Origin: Xanthobacteraceae bacterium
Lineage (GTDB): Bacteria > Pseudomonadota > Alphaproteobacteria > Rhizobiales > Xanthobacteraceae
DNA length: 15,263 bases
Direction of reading: 5' to 3'
Assembly (NCBI GenBank): GCA_030037185.1
Contig: JASHRR010000535.1
Span: 1-15,263, forward strand
Part shown: piece after piece, positions 6,770 through 14,396 of the stretch
How positions within the stretch are numbered: the stretch's first letter is position 1
Layout: each line of letters begins with the position of its first letter
Notes under the pieces: model-generated
What the model was told of the DNA's origin: nothing
Database searches by the model: none
Seen by the model: only the letters and a program-made list of their open reading frames with translations
Program-made: the position numbers and the translations under genes

Positions 6770-7492
6770 ATGACGGATACGACGATGTTGCTCGCAGGAA
6801 AGCGGGTGATCGTGATCGGCGGTAGTTCAGGCATTGGCTTCGCGGTCGCCACGCTCGCCCGCCAGCTAGTCGCCGCTGTGGCGATCGCGTCCAGTAATGC
6901 CGCCAGTGTCAATGCGGCCGTCGAACGCCTGACGGGAGCGACAGGTTATGTTGTCGATCTGAAAGACGAGGGTAGCATATCTCGCTTCCTTTCGCGTCTT
7001 GAACCGTTCGATCATCTTGCGATCGCGGCGGGCGACTTCGATAAGAGGCAATTTGCGGCGACGCAGGACCTCGACCTCTCTGTCGGCCGCGAAGCCTTCG
7101 AATTGCGCTTCTGGGGGTCATTCGCGGTCATCAAGAATGGCCGCCATAAAATGGCTCAAAACGGTTCGATCACCCTGACGAGTGGCATGCTCGCCCATCG
7201 TCCGTCCAAAGGGTCTCCGCTCCCTACTGCAGTGACAGGGGCAGTGGAACATCTTGTTCGCGGCCTCGCCGTTGACCTCGCGCCGCAGCGGATCAATGCG
7301 GTTTGTCCGGGGCTAACTCATACCGACCTTGCAAAGCGGGTGCCAGGGCGAATAGAGGCGGCGACGGCCGTCTTGCCCTTGCCACAGGCGGCGTCTCCCG
7401 CCGAGGCTGCTACGGCTTATGTCTACATAATGCTGAACGGCTACCTAACCGGTCAGGTCCTTGCAGTGGATGGCGGTGGCTTGCTGGTCTAA
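6770..7492 (+). CDS. SDR-family oxidoreductase homologue lacking the catalytic Tyr-Lys
   Basis: 240 residues with a Rossmann fold. The nucleotide-binding motif is GGSSGIG (17-23); VVDLKD (61-66) fits the adenine-site Asp. The fold continues through GSITLTSG (Ser138), LAVDLAPQRINAVCPG (166-181) and the C-terminal LTGQVLAVDGGGLLV. The usual YxxxK of classical SDRs aligns with PTAVT (152-156), so Tyr is replaced by Pro and Lys by Thr. The NAG motif reads AAG and the tetrad Asn is also absent. I recall a divergent SDR subgroup with the same RPSKGS...GAVEHL pattern, so this is probably an old lineage trait rather than fresh damage. NAD(P) binding is likely, classical dehydrogenase chemistry doubtful. 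An AGGAG 7 nt before the ATG supports the start. It is convergent with tetR. Confidence 0.88.
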   Translation: MTDTTMLLAGKRVIVIGGSSGIGFAVATLARQLVAAVAIASSNAASVNAAVERLTGATGYVVDLKDEGSISRFLSRLEPFDHLAIAAGDFDKRQFAATQDLDLSVGREAFELRFWGSFAVIKNGRHKMAQNGSITLTSGMLAHRPSKGSPLPTAVTGAVEHLVRGLAVDLAPQRINAVCPGLTHTDLAKRVPGRIEAATAVLPLPQAASPAEAATAYVYIMLNGYLTGQVLAVDGGGLLV

Positions 7493-7552
7493 GCGGCGGC
7501 TCGTTGGTCTCATAGGCAAACGACAAGGCGTCGAGCGAATACGCTCCTTACC

Positions 7553-7578
7553 ATAGAGATATAGAGAAATTATAGAGA
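7553..7578. repeat. Three copies of ATAGAGA in an AT-rich patch
   Basis: ATAGAGA occurs at 7553-7559, 7561-7567 and 7572-7578, between the convergent ends of the SDR and tetR genes. A small hairpin, GAGCG-AATA-CGCTC (7533-7546), lies just before it and could contribute to ending SDR transcription. The AT content differs sharply from both sides. No function is evident. Confidence 0.4.
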
Positions 7579-7621
7579 ATAATCACCAAAACAGACGCCG
7601 ATTGGTCAAGCTCCGTTGCCC

Positions 7622-7741
7622 GGCACTGTCAGCGGCGCCGATCTGCGTGAGGCAGACCTGTCGGGCATCGCGCTGACGAGCGTACGCTACGGTCGAAAGC
7701 AGGTTACCTCGCAGAAACTGCGGACGGTATGGCCGGTATGA
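7622..7741 (+). pseudogene. Pentapeptide-repeat protein C-terminal relic
   Basis: This frame reads SGADLREADLSGIAL followed by a 22-residue tail ending at a TGA at 7739-7741. The A(D/N)LxX periodicity over three units is the hallmark of pentapeptide-repeat proteins, which fold into a right-handed beta helix. There is no start codon: a TAA stop lies in frame at 7580-7582, and only about 40 residues remain. Its end overlaps the 3' end of tetR on the other strand. Most likely a leftover of a longer gene; chance similarity is possible because the motif is short and GC-friendly. Confidence 0.4.
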
Positions 7742-8369
7742 GCGTGGGGTCGGCCGCGTTTGTTGGGTTTGAAACGCTCGGCTTTTGGTCGAATGCTCTG
7801 ACCGCAACCATCGCGACGCGACGCAACTCCTCGCGATCCGCACCTGAGGTGGCAAAAACCCCCATACCGGCAATGACGGCGGACACGAATTTCGCCAACG
7901 CCGTCGGATCGTCGTCCGTCGCAAGGTCGCCCTCCTCCCGCGCACGGATAAAGCGCTCGCGAAGCTGCTGCTCCTTCTGCGCCCGCCGCGCCGCGAGTTC
8001 GAACGGCACATTCTCCGATCCGGCACCGCAGGCGAGCCCCCCGGCGACCAAAAGACAGCCTCGAGGATTGTTGGGATCGGTCTGCAGATCGGCGATACGC
8101 AACAACGTGCGCTCCACCGCTTCGCGCGCCGTGGACGCCGCGAGGGCCTCGGACAGGAACTCAGCCTGCCGTTGTGTATATCTGTCAAGTGCGGCCTTGA
8201 GTAGCCCCTCCTTGCTGCCGAACGCGGCGTAAAGGCTCGGTGGATTGATCCCCATGGCGCTCGTCAGTTCGGCGACCGTCGCCCCCTCGTAGCCGCGACG
8301 CCAGAACACTTCCATTGCCTCTTCCAAGGCCTGTTCGGTATCGAACCCGCGGGGCCGACCCATTGTCAT
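7704..8369 (-). CDS. TetR/AcrR-family repressor, divergent to the RND pump
   Basis: 221 residues. The N-terminal DNA-binding domain reads MGRPRGFD, then ALEEAMEVFWRRGYEGATVAE, LTSAMGINPPSLYAAFGSKEGLL (helix-turn-helix about residues 31-51). The remainder is a helical ligand domain containing NNPRGCLLVAGG, a segment typical of the TetR subgroup whose C-terminal domain resembles that of YcdC/AcrR-like proteins. The start at 8369 has GGAG 8 nt upstream; an upstream in-frame start at 8438 would run through the operator region and is unlikely. The last roughly 25 residues (from SVSNPTNAADP) look like non-conserved tail. It is divergent to the adaptor gene across 107 bp holding two operator-like repeats, so it probably represses the pump and itself until a drug-like ligand binds. 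Confidence 0.92.
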   Translation of the reverse strand: MTMGRPRGFDTEQALEEAMEVFWRRGYEGATVAELTSAMGINPPSLYAAFGSKEGLLKAALDRYTQRQAEFLSEALAASTAREAVERTLLRIADLQTDPNNPRGCLLVAGGLACGAGSENVPFELAARRAQKEQQLRERFIRAREEGDLATDDDPTALAKFVSAVIAGMGVFATSGADREELRRVAMVAVRAFDQKPSVSNPTNAADPTLIPAIPSAVSAR

Positions 8370-8390
8370 TATTGTTTCTCCGACTATTTT

Positions 8391-8406
8391 TTTAGCGATC
8401 GATACA
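8391..8406. promoter_or_regulatory. TetR operator candidate, copy 1
   Basis: TTTAGCGATCGATACA is symmetric at 12 of 16 positions around a CGATCG core. It lies 21 bp before the tetR start codon and directly upstream of a TTGACG -35-like box (8415-8420) for the pump operon. Together with copy 2 it shares 16 of 21 bases when extended through the following AAATGT. The size suits a TetR dimer. Confidence 0.6.
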
Positions 8407-8441
8407 AATGTCCCTTGACGGATTCGGAACCCCCGCACATC

Positions 8442-8457
8442 TGTAGCGATGCTTACA
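8442..8457. promoter_or_regulatory. TetR operator candidate, copy 2, over the pump promoter
   Basis: TGTAGCGATGCTTACA repeats copy 1 in the same orientation, starting exactly 51 bp later, about five helical turns, so bound dimers would sit on the same face of the DNA. It has TGTA/TACA ends but a less symmetric core. It lies where the -10 box or transcript start of the pump operon should be if TTGACG (8415-8420) is the -35; I see no convincing -10 hexamer. It ends 19 bp before the adaptor ATG. Confidence 0.55.
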
Positions 8458-8476
8458 AATATAGGAGCCCACAGTC

Positions 8477-9694
8477 ATGGGTCAACGGACATTGTCATCG
8501 ATTTCTAAAGGGCTTCGTCGCTGGACAGCCATTGGCCTCGTGAGTGCCGCGACGGTCGCTGGTATTGGCGTTGCGGTCACCGGAAATACAGCGCGGGATG
8601 CGCAGGCGAGCCGCGACGCCGGCGCTATCGATCCGGCGGTACCTGTTTCAGTCGACCAACTGGCACCCCAGACCGTCAATCCATTTTCAGAATTCTCGGG
8701 CCGCATCAACGCGGTCGACTATGCCGAAATTCGCCCGCAAGTCGTCGGCCGCATCACCGAAATCCGCTTTCGAGACGGCCAGTCGGTGAATGCCGGCGAC
8801 GTTCTGTTCGTCATTGACCCGCGGCCTTATCAGGCGGCCGTCGCCAAGGCCGAGGCCGATCTCGCCACTGCGGTCCACAACGCCAAGTTCGCGAAGCTCG
8901 AGAGCGACCGCGCCAGCCAGCTCATCAAGCCCGGAGCGGTGTCGCAGGAGAACTACGACCAGCGCGTTAATAACCAGAATGTGGCCGACGCGGCAGTGAA
9001 ATCCGCCGCGGCGGTGCTGGCATCGGCCCAGGTGAATGTCGACTATGCCTTTATCAAGGCGCCGATTTCCGGACGCATCAGCCGCGCCGAAATTACCGTC
9101 GGCAATCTGGTCGGCTCGCCGACCGCACCCCCTCCCCTGCTCGCCTCCATCGTCTCAGACGGTGGCGTTTATGCCGACTTCGAAGTGGACGAGCAGACCT
9201 ACCTCAACAGCGTCCGCAGCTACGGTCACACACAGGAACAGCAGCAGAAAATTCCTGTCGAGGTCATGATCCGCGGCGACACGCAGGTGTTTCGCGGGCA
9301 CCTCCTGAGCTTCGACAACCGGATCGATACCGCCTCGGGGACGATCCGCGCCCGCGCCCGCTTCGACAATACCGATGGAACTCTCACTGCGGGCATGTAT
9401 GTGTCGGTGCGTATGGGCGAAGGCGCTATTGACGATGCGCTGGTGGTGCCGGAAAGCGCGGTGGGCAACGACCAGAGCAAGCGCTTCGTGTTCGTTGCAA
9501 ACGACGGCGACAAAGCCGAGTACCGGGCGGTTCGTCTTGGTCCTCAGGTTGATGGCAAGCGTGTCATCCTCACCGGGCTCAAAGCAGGCGACCGGGTCAT
9601 CCTCGATCACCTGCAGCGTCTTGCCCCCGGCGCTCCGGTGCGCCCGCAAATCAACGCGTATCGGCAAACTGGCAGTCGCACTGCGCGCAACTGA
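8477..9694 (+). CDS. RND efflux periplasmic adaptor (membrane fusion protein, MexE/AcrA type)
   Basis: 405 residues. A basic start (KGLRRW) and a hydrophobic segment at about 15-35 form a signal or membrane anchor; there is no lipobox Cys, so it is not a lipoprotein. The order of domains is standard: first lipoyl half with EIRPQVVGRITEIRFRDGQ (84-102), VNAGDVLFVIDPRPYQ, a helical hairpin (about 116-190, Ala-rich heptads), second lipoyl half IKAPISGRISRAEITVGN (193-210), then beta-barrel and membrane-proximal domains ending LVVPESAVGN and LKAGDRVILDHL. It bridges the inner-membrane pump to an outer-membrane channel. AGGAG lies 9 nt before the ATG. The pump gene follows after a 30-bp gap, so the two form an operon, likely under the divergent TetR. 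Confidence 0.94.
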   Translation: MGQRTLSSISKGLRRWTAIGLVSAATVAGIGVAVTGNTARDAQASRDAGAIDPAVPVSVDQLAPQTVNPFSEFSGRINAVDYAEIRPQVVGRITEIRFRDGQSVNAGDVLFVIDPRPYQAAVAKAEADLATAVHNAKFAKLESDRASQLIKPGAVSQENYDQRVNNQNVADAAVKSAAAVLASAQVNVDYAFIKAPISGRISRAEITVGNLVGSPTAPPPLLASIVSDGGVYADFEVDEQTYLNSVRSYGHTQEQQQKIPVEVMIRGDTQVFRGHLLSFDNRIDTASGTIRARARFDNTDGTLTAGMYVSVRMGEGAIDDALVVPESAVGNDQSKRFVFVANDGDKAEYRAVRLGPQVDGKRVILTGLKAGDRVILDHLQRLAPGAPVRPQINAYRQTGSRTARN

Positions 9695-9724
9695 GCGACA
9701 TCGCGAGACGGCGGGAGAACGATC

Positions 9725-12700
9725 ATGTTGTTGTCGAAGTTTTTTATCGATCGGCCGATTTTTGCCGGGGTCATATCGATTGCGATTTTTCTTGCCGGCC
9801 TTATCGCGATGCCGCAGCTGCCGATCTCGGAATATCCCGAGGTCGTGCCGCCATCGATCGTGGTGACAGCGTTGTTCCCGGGCGCCAATCCGGAGACCGT
9901 CGCGAGTACGGTGGCAACACCGCTCGAAGAACAGATCAACGGCGTCGAGGACATGCTCTACATGTTCTCGCAGGCAGCAAGCGATGGCACGCTGACATTG
10001 ACAGTCACCTTCAAGCTCGGCACCGATCCCAACCTTGCTCAACAGCTGGTCCAGAACCGCGTGAACCAGGCGCTGCCGCGTCTGCCTGACGTGACGCGGA
10101 ATCTCGGCGTGACGACGGTGAAGAGTTCGCCTGATCTCACCATGGTGGTGCACCTGAAATCGACGGGCGATCGCTATGACATGCTGTACCTGCGCAACTA
10201 TGCGGTGCTCAACGTCAAGGATCAGCTCGCCAAGATCGAAGGCATCGGCAGCGTTCAGCTGTTCGGTTCTGGCGATTATGCGATGCGGCTGTGGCTCAAT
10301 CCGCAGAAGATCGCCGAGCTGGGACTTACCGCCGACGATGTGGTCAATGCCGTGCGCCGGCAGAATGTGCAAGTGGCGGCCGGTCTGGTGAACGGGCCGC
10401 CTTACAGCCAGAGAGGCGAACTTCAGCTTCCAATCAATGTCGACGGAAGGCTCTCCGATCCGGAGCAGTTCGGCCAAATCGTCATCAAGAACAAGAATGG
10501 CGTCGTTACGCGCTTGAGTGATGTCGCACGCGTCGAGATTGATGCATCGGCCTACAGCTTGCGCTCGCTGCTCGATAACCAGCAGGCCGTCGCAATTCCG
10601 ATCTTTCAGGCGCCCGGTTCGAACGCGATCCAAATCTCCAATCGTGTTCGCGCGACGATGGAGGACCTCAAGCAGAACTTCCCCGAGGGTATGGATTACA
10701 GCATCGTCTACGACCCGACCGTCTTCGTGCGGGACTCGATCAAGGCCGTGGTGCACACGCTTCTCGAGGCCGTCGGGCTCGTGGTTTTGGTGGTCATCCT
10801 GTTTCTTCAGACTTGGCGCGCCTCGATCATCCCCCTGCTTGCCGTGCCGACCTCCATCATCGGCACCTTCGCTGCGATGTATCTTTGCGGCTTTTCGATT
10901 AATGCCTTGTCGCTCTTCGGCCTTGTGCTGGCTATCGGCATCGTTGTCGACGATGCGATCGTGGTTGTCGAGAACGTCGAACGCAACATCGAGGCTGGTC
11001 TCAATCCACGTGACGCCACCATCAAGGCAATGAGCGAAGTCACCGGCCCGATCATCGCAATCGCGCTGGTGCTGTGCGCGGTGTTCGTGCCGATCGCGTT
11101 TATCAGCGGCCTCACCGGCGAGTTCTACCGGCAATTCGCGTTGACAATCGCGTTTTCGACGATCATTTCCGCATTCAACTCCCTCACCCTATCGCCCGCA
11201 CTGTCCGCGCTCCTGCTCAAAAGCCATGCAGCGAACAAAGACCCTCTGGCGCGCGGGATGGAGAAGGTGCTTGGCCCGTTCTTCAGCCGGTTCAATCGCG
11301 CGTTTCGCGCCAGCTCGTCCGGGTACAGCCGTGGCGTCGGCGGCATCCTCTCGCATAAGGCCGGTGCTGTCGCGATCTACGCGATCCTGCTTGCCGCAAC
11401 CGTCTTCGTCTTCCGCACGGTGCCGCCGGGCTTCGTGCCGCTGCAGGACAAACAATATCTCGTGAGTTTTGCCCAGCTCCCGCAGGGCGCCACGCTTGAC
11501 CGTACCCAGAAAGTGATCCGGGAAATGTCGGAGATCGCCTTGCAGGAGCCGGGGGTAGAAAGCGCGGTCGCGTTTCCCGGGCTTTCGATCAACGGCTTCA
11601 TCAACAGCGCGTCGGCCGGCATCGTCTTCGTAACCCTCAAGCCGTTCGAAGAACGCACGTCGCCGGACCTTTCCGGATTTGCGGTTTCGCAGAAGCTTCA
11701 GGCCAAGTTCGCGGCCATTGCGGACGCCACCATCGCGATCTTTCCGCCGCCGCCCGTAAACGGTCTCGGCACCATCGCGGGCTTCAAACTGCAGGTCGAG
11801 GATCGCACCGACCAGGGCAACGAGGTCCTCAGTCGCGTCATCGGCGAGGTCCAGGCCAAGGCCGCGAAGACGCCGGAGCTGGCACGTGTCTTCTCCAATT
11901 TCAACATCACCGTGCCGCAGCTCTATGCTCACATCGATCGCATCAAGGCGATGCAGTTGGGCGTCGAGGTGCAGGATATCTTCGACACCATGCAAACTTA
12001 TCTCGGGTCGATCTACGTGAACGACTTCAATCGCTTCGGACGCACATACGAAGTGATCGCCCAGGCCGACACGGCGTTCCGCGCCAAGCCAGACGACGTC
12101 CTGCGGCTGCAAATCCGCAATTCCTCGGGCAAGATGGTGCCGCTAGGTGCCGTGATCGACCTCAATCACACCACAGGACCAGACAGCGCACTGCGCTACA
12201 ACGGCTTCCGCAGCGCCGACCTCAACGGTGTGCCGGCACCCGGCTTTTCGTCCGGCCAGTCGCAGGCAGCGATTACCAAAATCCTCAACGAGACGCTGCC
12301 CAAAGGGATGCGCTTCGAGTGGACGGATTTGACCTACCAGGAGATTCTCGCCGGCAATACCGCGCTGTTCGTGTTTCCGATCTGCGTTCTGCTGGTCTTC
12401 CTCGTGCTTGCGGCACAGTACGAAAGCCTGTTCCTGCCGCTTGCGATCATCCTCATCGTTCCGATGTGCCTGTTCTCGGCAATCACCGGGGTCTGGCTCA
12501 CCGGCGGCGACAACAACGTATTTACCCAGATCGGCCTGTTCGTCCTTATCGGCCTCGCCTGTAAGAATGCAATCCTGATCGTGGAGTTTGCACGCGAACT
12601 CGAACTGCAGGGCCGACCGACGGTGAGCGCCGCGATCGAAGCCGCCGGCCTGCGGCTGCGACCGATCCTGATGACGAGCTTTGCTTTCATCATGGGTGTG

Positions 12701-12913
12701 GTGCCGCTCGTGCTGTCCACCGGAGCCGGCGCGGAGATGCGTCATGCGATGGGCGTCGCGGTCTTCTTCGGGATGCTGGGCGTCACATTCTTCGGGCTGT
12801 TCCTCACGCCGGTTTTTTATGTGCTGCTGCGCAATTTGACCCGGATGAAGCCACTCAAGGGCCACCGCCTCGAGGCGAAGGAGGGTCTCGTCAAGGAGGC
12901 GCACTCGATTTAA
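9725..12913 (+). CDS. RND multidrug efflux pump, HAE1 family, MexF-like
   Basis: 1062 residues, the normal length. It opens with FFIDRPIFAGVISIAIFLAG (TM1) and LPISEYPEVVPP, followed by the porter domain, GFSINALSLFGLVLAIGIVVDDAIVVVENVERN (TM4 with the proton-relay Asp409 and Asp410), GEFYRQFALTIAFSTIISAFNSLTLSPAL, then the second half with the relay Lys947 in GLACKNAILIVEFARE and a final transmembrane block. It therefore has all residues needed for proton-driven export and appears intact. The sequence follows MexF/BpeF/OqxB more closely than AcrB/MexB, judged from memory; substrates of that group include chloramphenicol, fluoroquinolones and trimethoprim, but this cannot be read from the sequence. 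The Shine-Dalgarno is GGGAG, 7 nt before the ATG. No outer-membrane channel gene follows. Confidence 0.96.
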   Translation: MLLSKFFIDRPIFAGVISIAIFLAGLIAMPQLPISEYPEVVPPSIVVTALFPGANPETVASTVATPLEEQINGVEDMLYMFSQAASDGTLTLTVTFKLGTDPNLAQQLVQNRVNQALPRLPDVTRNLGVTTVKSSPDLTMVVHLKSTGDRYDMLYLRNYAVLNVKDQLAKIEGIGSVQLFGSGDYAMRLWLNPQKIAELGLTADDVVNAVRRQNVQVAAGLVNGPPYSQRGELQLPINVDGRLSDPEQFGQIVIKNKNGVVTRLSDVARVEIDASAYSLRSLLDNQQAVAIPIFQAPGSNAIQISNRVRATMEDLKQNFPEGMDYSIVYDPTVFVRDSIKAVVHTLLEAVGLVVLVVILFLQTWRASIIPLLAVPTSIIGTFAAMYLCGFSINALSLFGLVLAIGIVVDDAIVVVENVERNIEAGLNPRDATIKAMSEVTGPIIAIALVLCAVFVPIAFISGLTGEFYRQFALTIAFSTIISAFNSLTLSPALSALLLKSHAANKDPLARGMEKVLGPFFSRFNRAFRASSSGYSRGVGGILSHKAGAVAIYAILLAATVFVFRTVPPGFVPLQDKQYLVSFAQLPQGATLDRTQKVIREMSEIALQEPGVESAVAFPGLSINGFINSASAGIVFVTLKPFEERTSPDLSGFAVSQKLQAKFAAIADATIAIFPPPPVNGLGTIAGFKLQVEDRTDQGNEVLSRVIGEVQAKAAKTPELARVFSNFNITVPQLYAHIDRIKAMQLGVEVQDIFDTMQTYLGSIYVNDFNRFGRTYEVIAQADTAFRAKPDDVLRLQIRNSSGKMVPLGAVIDLNHTTGPDSALRYNGFRSADLNGVPAPGFSSGQSQAAITKILNETLPKGMRFEWTDLTYQEILAGNTALFVFPICVLLVFLVLAAQYESLFLPLAIILIVPMCLFSAITGVWLTGGDNNVFTQIGLFVLIGLACKNAILIVEFARELELQGRPTVSAAIEAAGLRLRPILMTSFAFIMGVVPLVLSTGAGAEMRHAMGVAVFFGMLGVTFFGLFLTPVFYVLLRNLTRMKPLKGHRLEAKEGLVKEAHSI

Positions 12914-12921
12914 TCGGTGGT

Positions 12922-12998
12922 AACGTGGTTGATTTAAGCTACGTTGAATGGGGCGCCGTTGCGCCCGGGCAGGCTGCATTGACGGGCCGGCCGTTTTG
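12922..12998 (+). terminator. Cluster of hairpins after the pump gene, possible terminator
   Basis: Nine bases after the pump stop begins AACGTGG/CTACGTT (12922-12945, one G-T pair). Next comes a perfect GGGCGC-CGTT-GCGCCC hairpin (12951-12966), then a small ACGG-GCCGG-CCGT hairpin (12982-12994) running into TTTTGATTATTT. Only the last has a T-rich tail, and its stem is short. Together they plausibly end the operon transcript. Confidence 0.45.
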
Positions 12999-13775
12999 AT
13001 TATTTCCAGTAATCGTGGCGCCAAAGGTAATGCTAAGCATGAGAGCCTCTCATGCCGCCTGGACCAAGTTCCGGCCAATCTACCCCCGGCAAAGGGCGCC
13101 AATCGGCTTGCACATCAAGCAATGACTGCCGGTGTCTTTGGCCGGTCAGATTCCGCACCGTGCATGCCGCGGCGTTACGCGCCAATCAGACGCGGCAAGA
13201 GCCCGGAGCCTCGCGGCCGTCGACATGCCGTGTTGGCCCGCACCGTGATCGCTACAGTCATTGGCGTATTGCGAGTTTTGGCGCCGTCTGCGATTGCCTG
13301 AGCCTTCTAGATTGCTTCCAGCAGCATTGCGCCGTATTGAAACGCGTAGGCCATAAGAGAGGCGGGGTCTGACAGGTACAAGATGCCGCAATCGTTCTGG
13401 CGAGCATTCAAGTCCCTTGGGCTGCGGCTGGCCGAGCCGAAGCGACCAAAACAGCGGGACAACGCTGCCCGGCGCAGTCATGGAAGCCTCCGAATGGCTG
13501 CCTAAGCGAAATCGGCTCGTCCAAGGTGCAGGACGGCACTCTGACGCTCACCAATAGAGCGCGCGCGAACTCGATAGCGCGGCACGCTTTAAATCCTAGC
13601 CGACGGCATCACGGTTGCGGGGGCGAACTGTGCGGCGTTGCCGGCCAGTTCGGCGACAGTCAGGCGGCAGCGGCTGACCCAGAGGCGCGTCGAGCGGCTG
13701 CGCTGTGCGACAAATCACAATTGAGGTTTCCAGGAACCTGTGCAATCCGCTTCTGCAGCGGGGTCGTCCCCCACC
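12999..13775. other. 780-bp spacer with no recognisable gene
   Basis: Open frames on both strands (for example plus 12948-13301 and minus 13146-13481) have no family features, membrane segments of note or ribosome sites. I recognise no IS, RNA gene or repeat. The right end presumably carries the promoter of the eight-cysteine protein, but no clear boxes stand out. Confidence 0.5.
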
Positions 13776-13811
13776 AAGGGAGATGGCAGGATCAAAGGGA
13801 GATGGCAGGAT
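13776..13811 (+). repeat. 17-bp tandem repeat containing the start region of the Cys-rich protein
   Basis: AAGGGAGATGGCAGGAT occurs at 13776-13792 and again at 13795-13811, a 19-bp period. Each copy has a GGGAG Shine-Dalgarno and an internal ATG. The second copy provides the likely ribosome site for ATG 13810 and also encodes a minimal Met-Ala-Gly-stop frame (ATG GCA GGA TGA) overlapping that start. Confidence 0.7.
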
Positions 13812-14127
13812 GAGGACGTTGATGGGCGGCGTGGTGCTGCTCGCCGTGACAGCGACGGCAGTTGCAGCGGTCGAACTGCAGACTTCGCCTTTGGTCGAGC
13901 AGTTCTCCTACAGCCGGGTTCCGATGCCGCCGCTGCCGCCACAGTATCAGAACCATTGCGACACTGTTAATGGTCACTACGTCTGTGCCGATCGCTGCGG
14001 CACCGACTATCAGGTCTATTACTGCCCAAACAGCGCCACTGGCTGTTGCCACGTCGGACTCGGCTACTGCGACGCGGGGGGAAAAGTGCGCTGCGCCTCG
14101 TCGTCGTTTGACGCCCGGCTCCACTAA
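13810..14127 (+). CDS. Small exported protein with eight cysteines, unknown function
   Basis: 105 residues. Residues 1-20 (MRTLMGGVVLLAVTATAVAA) are a clear Sec signal peptide. The mature part begins with a proline-rich linker (RVPMPPLPPQYQ) and then a compact domain with cysteines at 50, 59, 63, 72, 79, 80, 87 and 95, also rich in Tyr and Gly (YQVYYCPNSATGCCHVGLGYC). An even number of closely spaced cysteines in an exported protein suggests four disulfides. I do not recognise the family. The start at 13810 is chosen because GGGAG lies 8 nt upstream and the signal begins there; an in-frame ATG at 13783 has its Shine-Dalgarno too close and would place charged residues ahead of the signal. It has no operon partner in view. 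Confidence 0.7.
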   Translation: MRTLMGGVVLLAVTATAVAAVELQTSPLVEQFSYSRVPMPPLPPQYQNHCDTVNGHYVCADRCGTDYQVYYCPNSATGCCHVGLGYCDAGGKVRCASSSFDARLH

Positions 14128-14358
14128 GCGCTCCTTTCGTGGACACAATTGCGAAGTGAGGCAATCAAATCCGATTAAATTGCACCGCCGACAACGGCGA
14201 ACCACAATTTCCCAAAAGATCTGTCTGAAGCAAGAGGCGCGTCGGCCACTTGAGGCCGGCCCACGCCAAAAGCCGTAAGCGGCGGGGCCCGGCTGCCGCA
14301 GCGGCCATTCCGATCCAAAGATGGCGTCGCACATGCGACACCTCCCTTTGGAACACAG

Positions 14359-14387
14359 GGGCAGCCTGACGATTAGCCGGGCTGCCC
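14359..14387 (-). terminator. Hairpin downstream of the hydroxylase gene
   Basis: GGGCAGCC (14359-14366) and GGCTGCCC (14380-14387) form a perfect 8-bp stem with a 13-nt loop, starting 9 bp beyond the minus-strand stop at 14397. There is no T-run on the minus strand, so termination by this hairpin alone is uncertain. Confidence 0.45.
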
Positions 14388-14396
14388 GAGTGGCCG

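Noticed and set aside
8370..8438. Upstream in-frame extension of TetR to 8438
   Set aside because: It would translate through the operator/promoter region and has no ribosome site, whereas the start at 8369 has GGAG 8 nt upstream and leads directly into the MGRPRGF motif.
9155..11134. 659-residue open frame on the minus strand
   Set aside because: It is antisense to the adaptor and RND pump genes. Its translation is a His/Asp/Arg-rich shadow of the high-GC coding strand, with no family features.
11189..12112. 307-residue minus-strand open frame, and a similar one at 12143-13102
   Set aside because: Both are antisense to the intact RND pump and show the same shadow composition (Arg, His, Asp, Gln-rich).
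13705..13809. Longer start for the eight-cysteine protein
   Set aside because: It would put a charged, non-signal segment ahead of a textbook signal peptide; the start at 13810 has a proper ribosome site.
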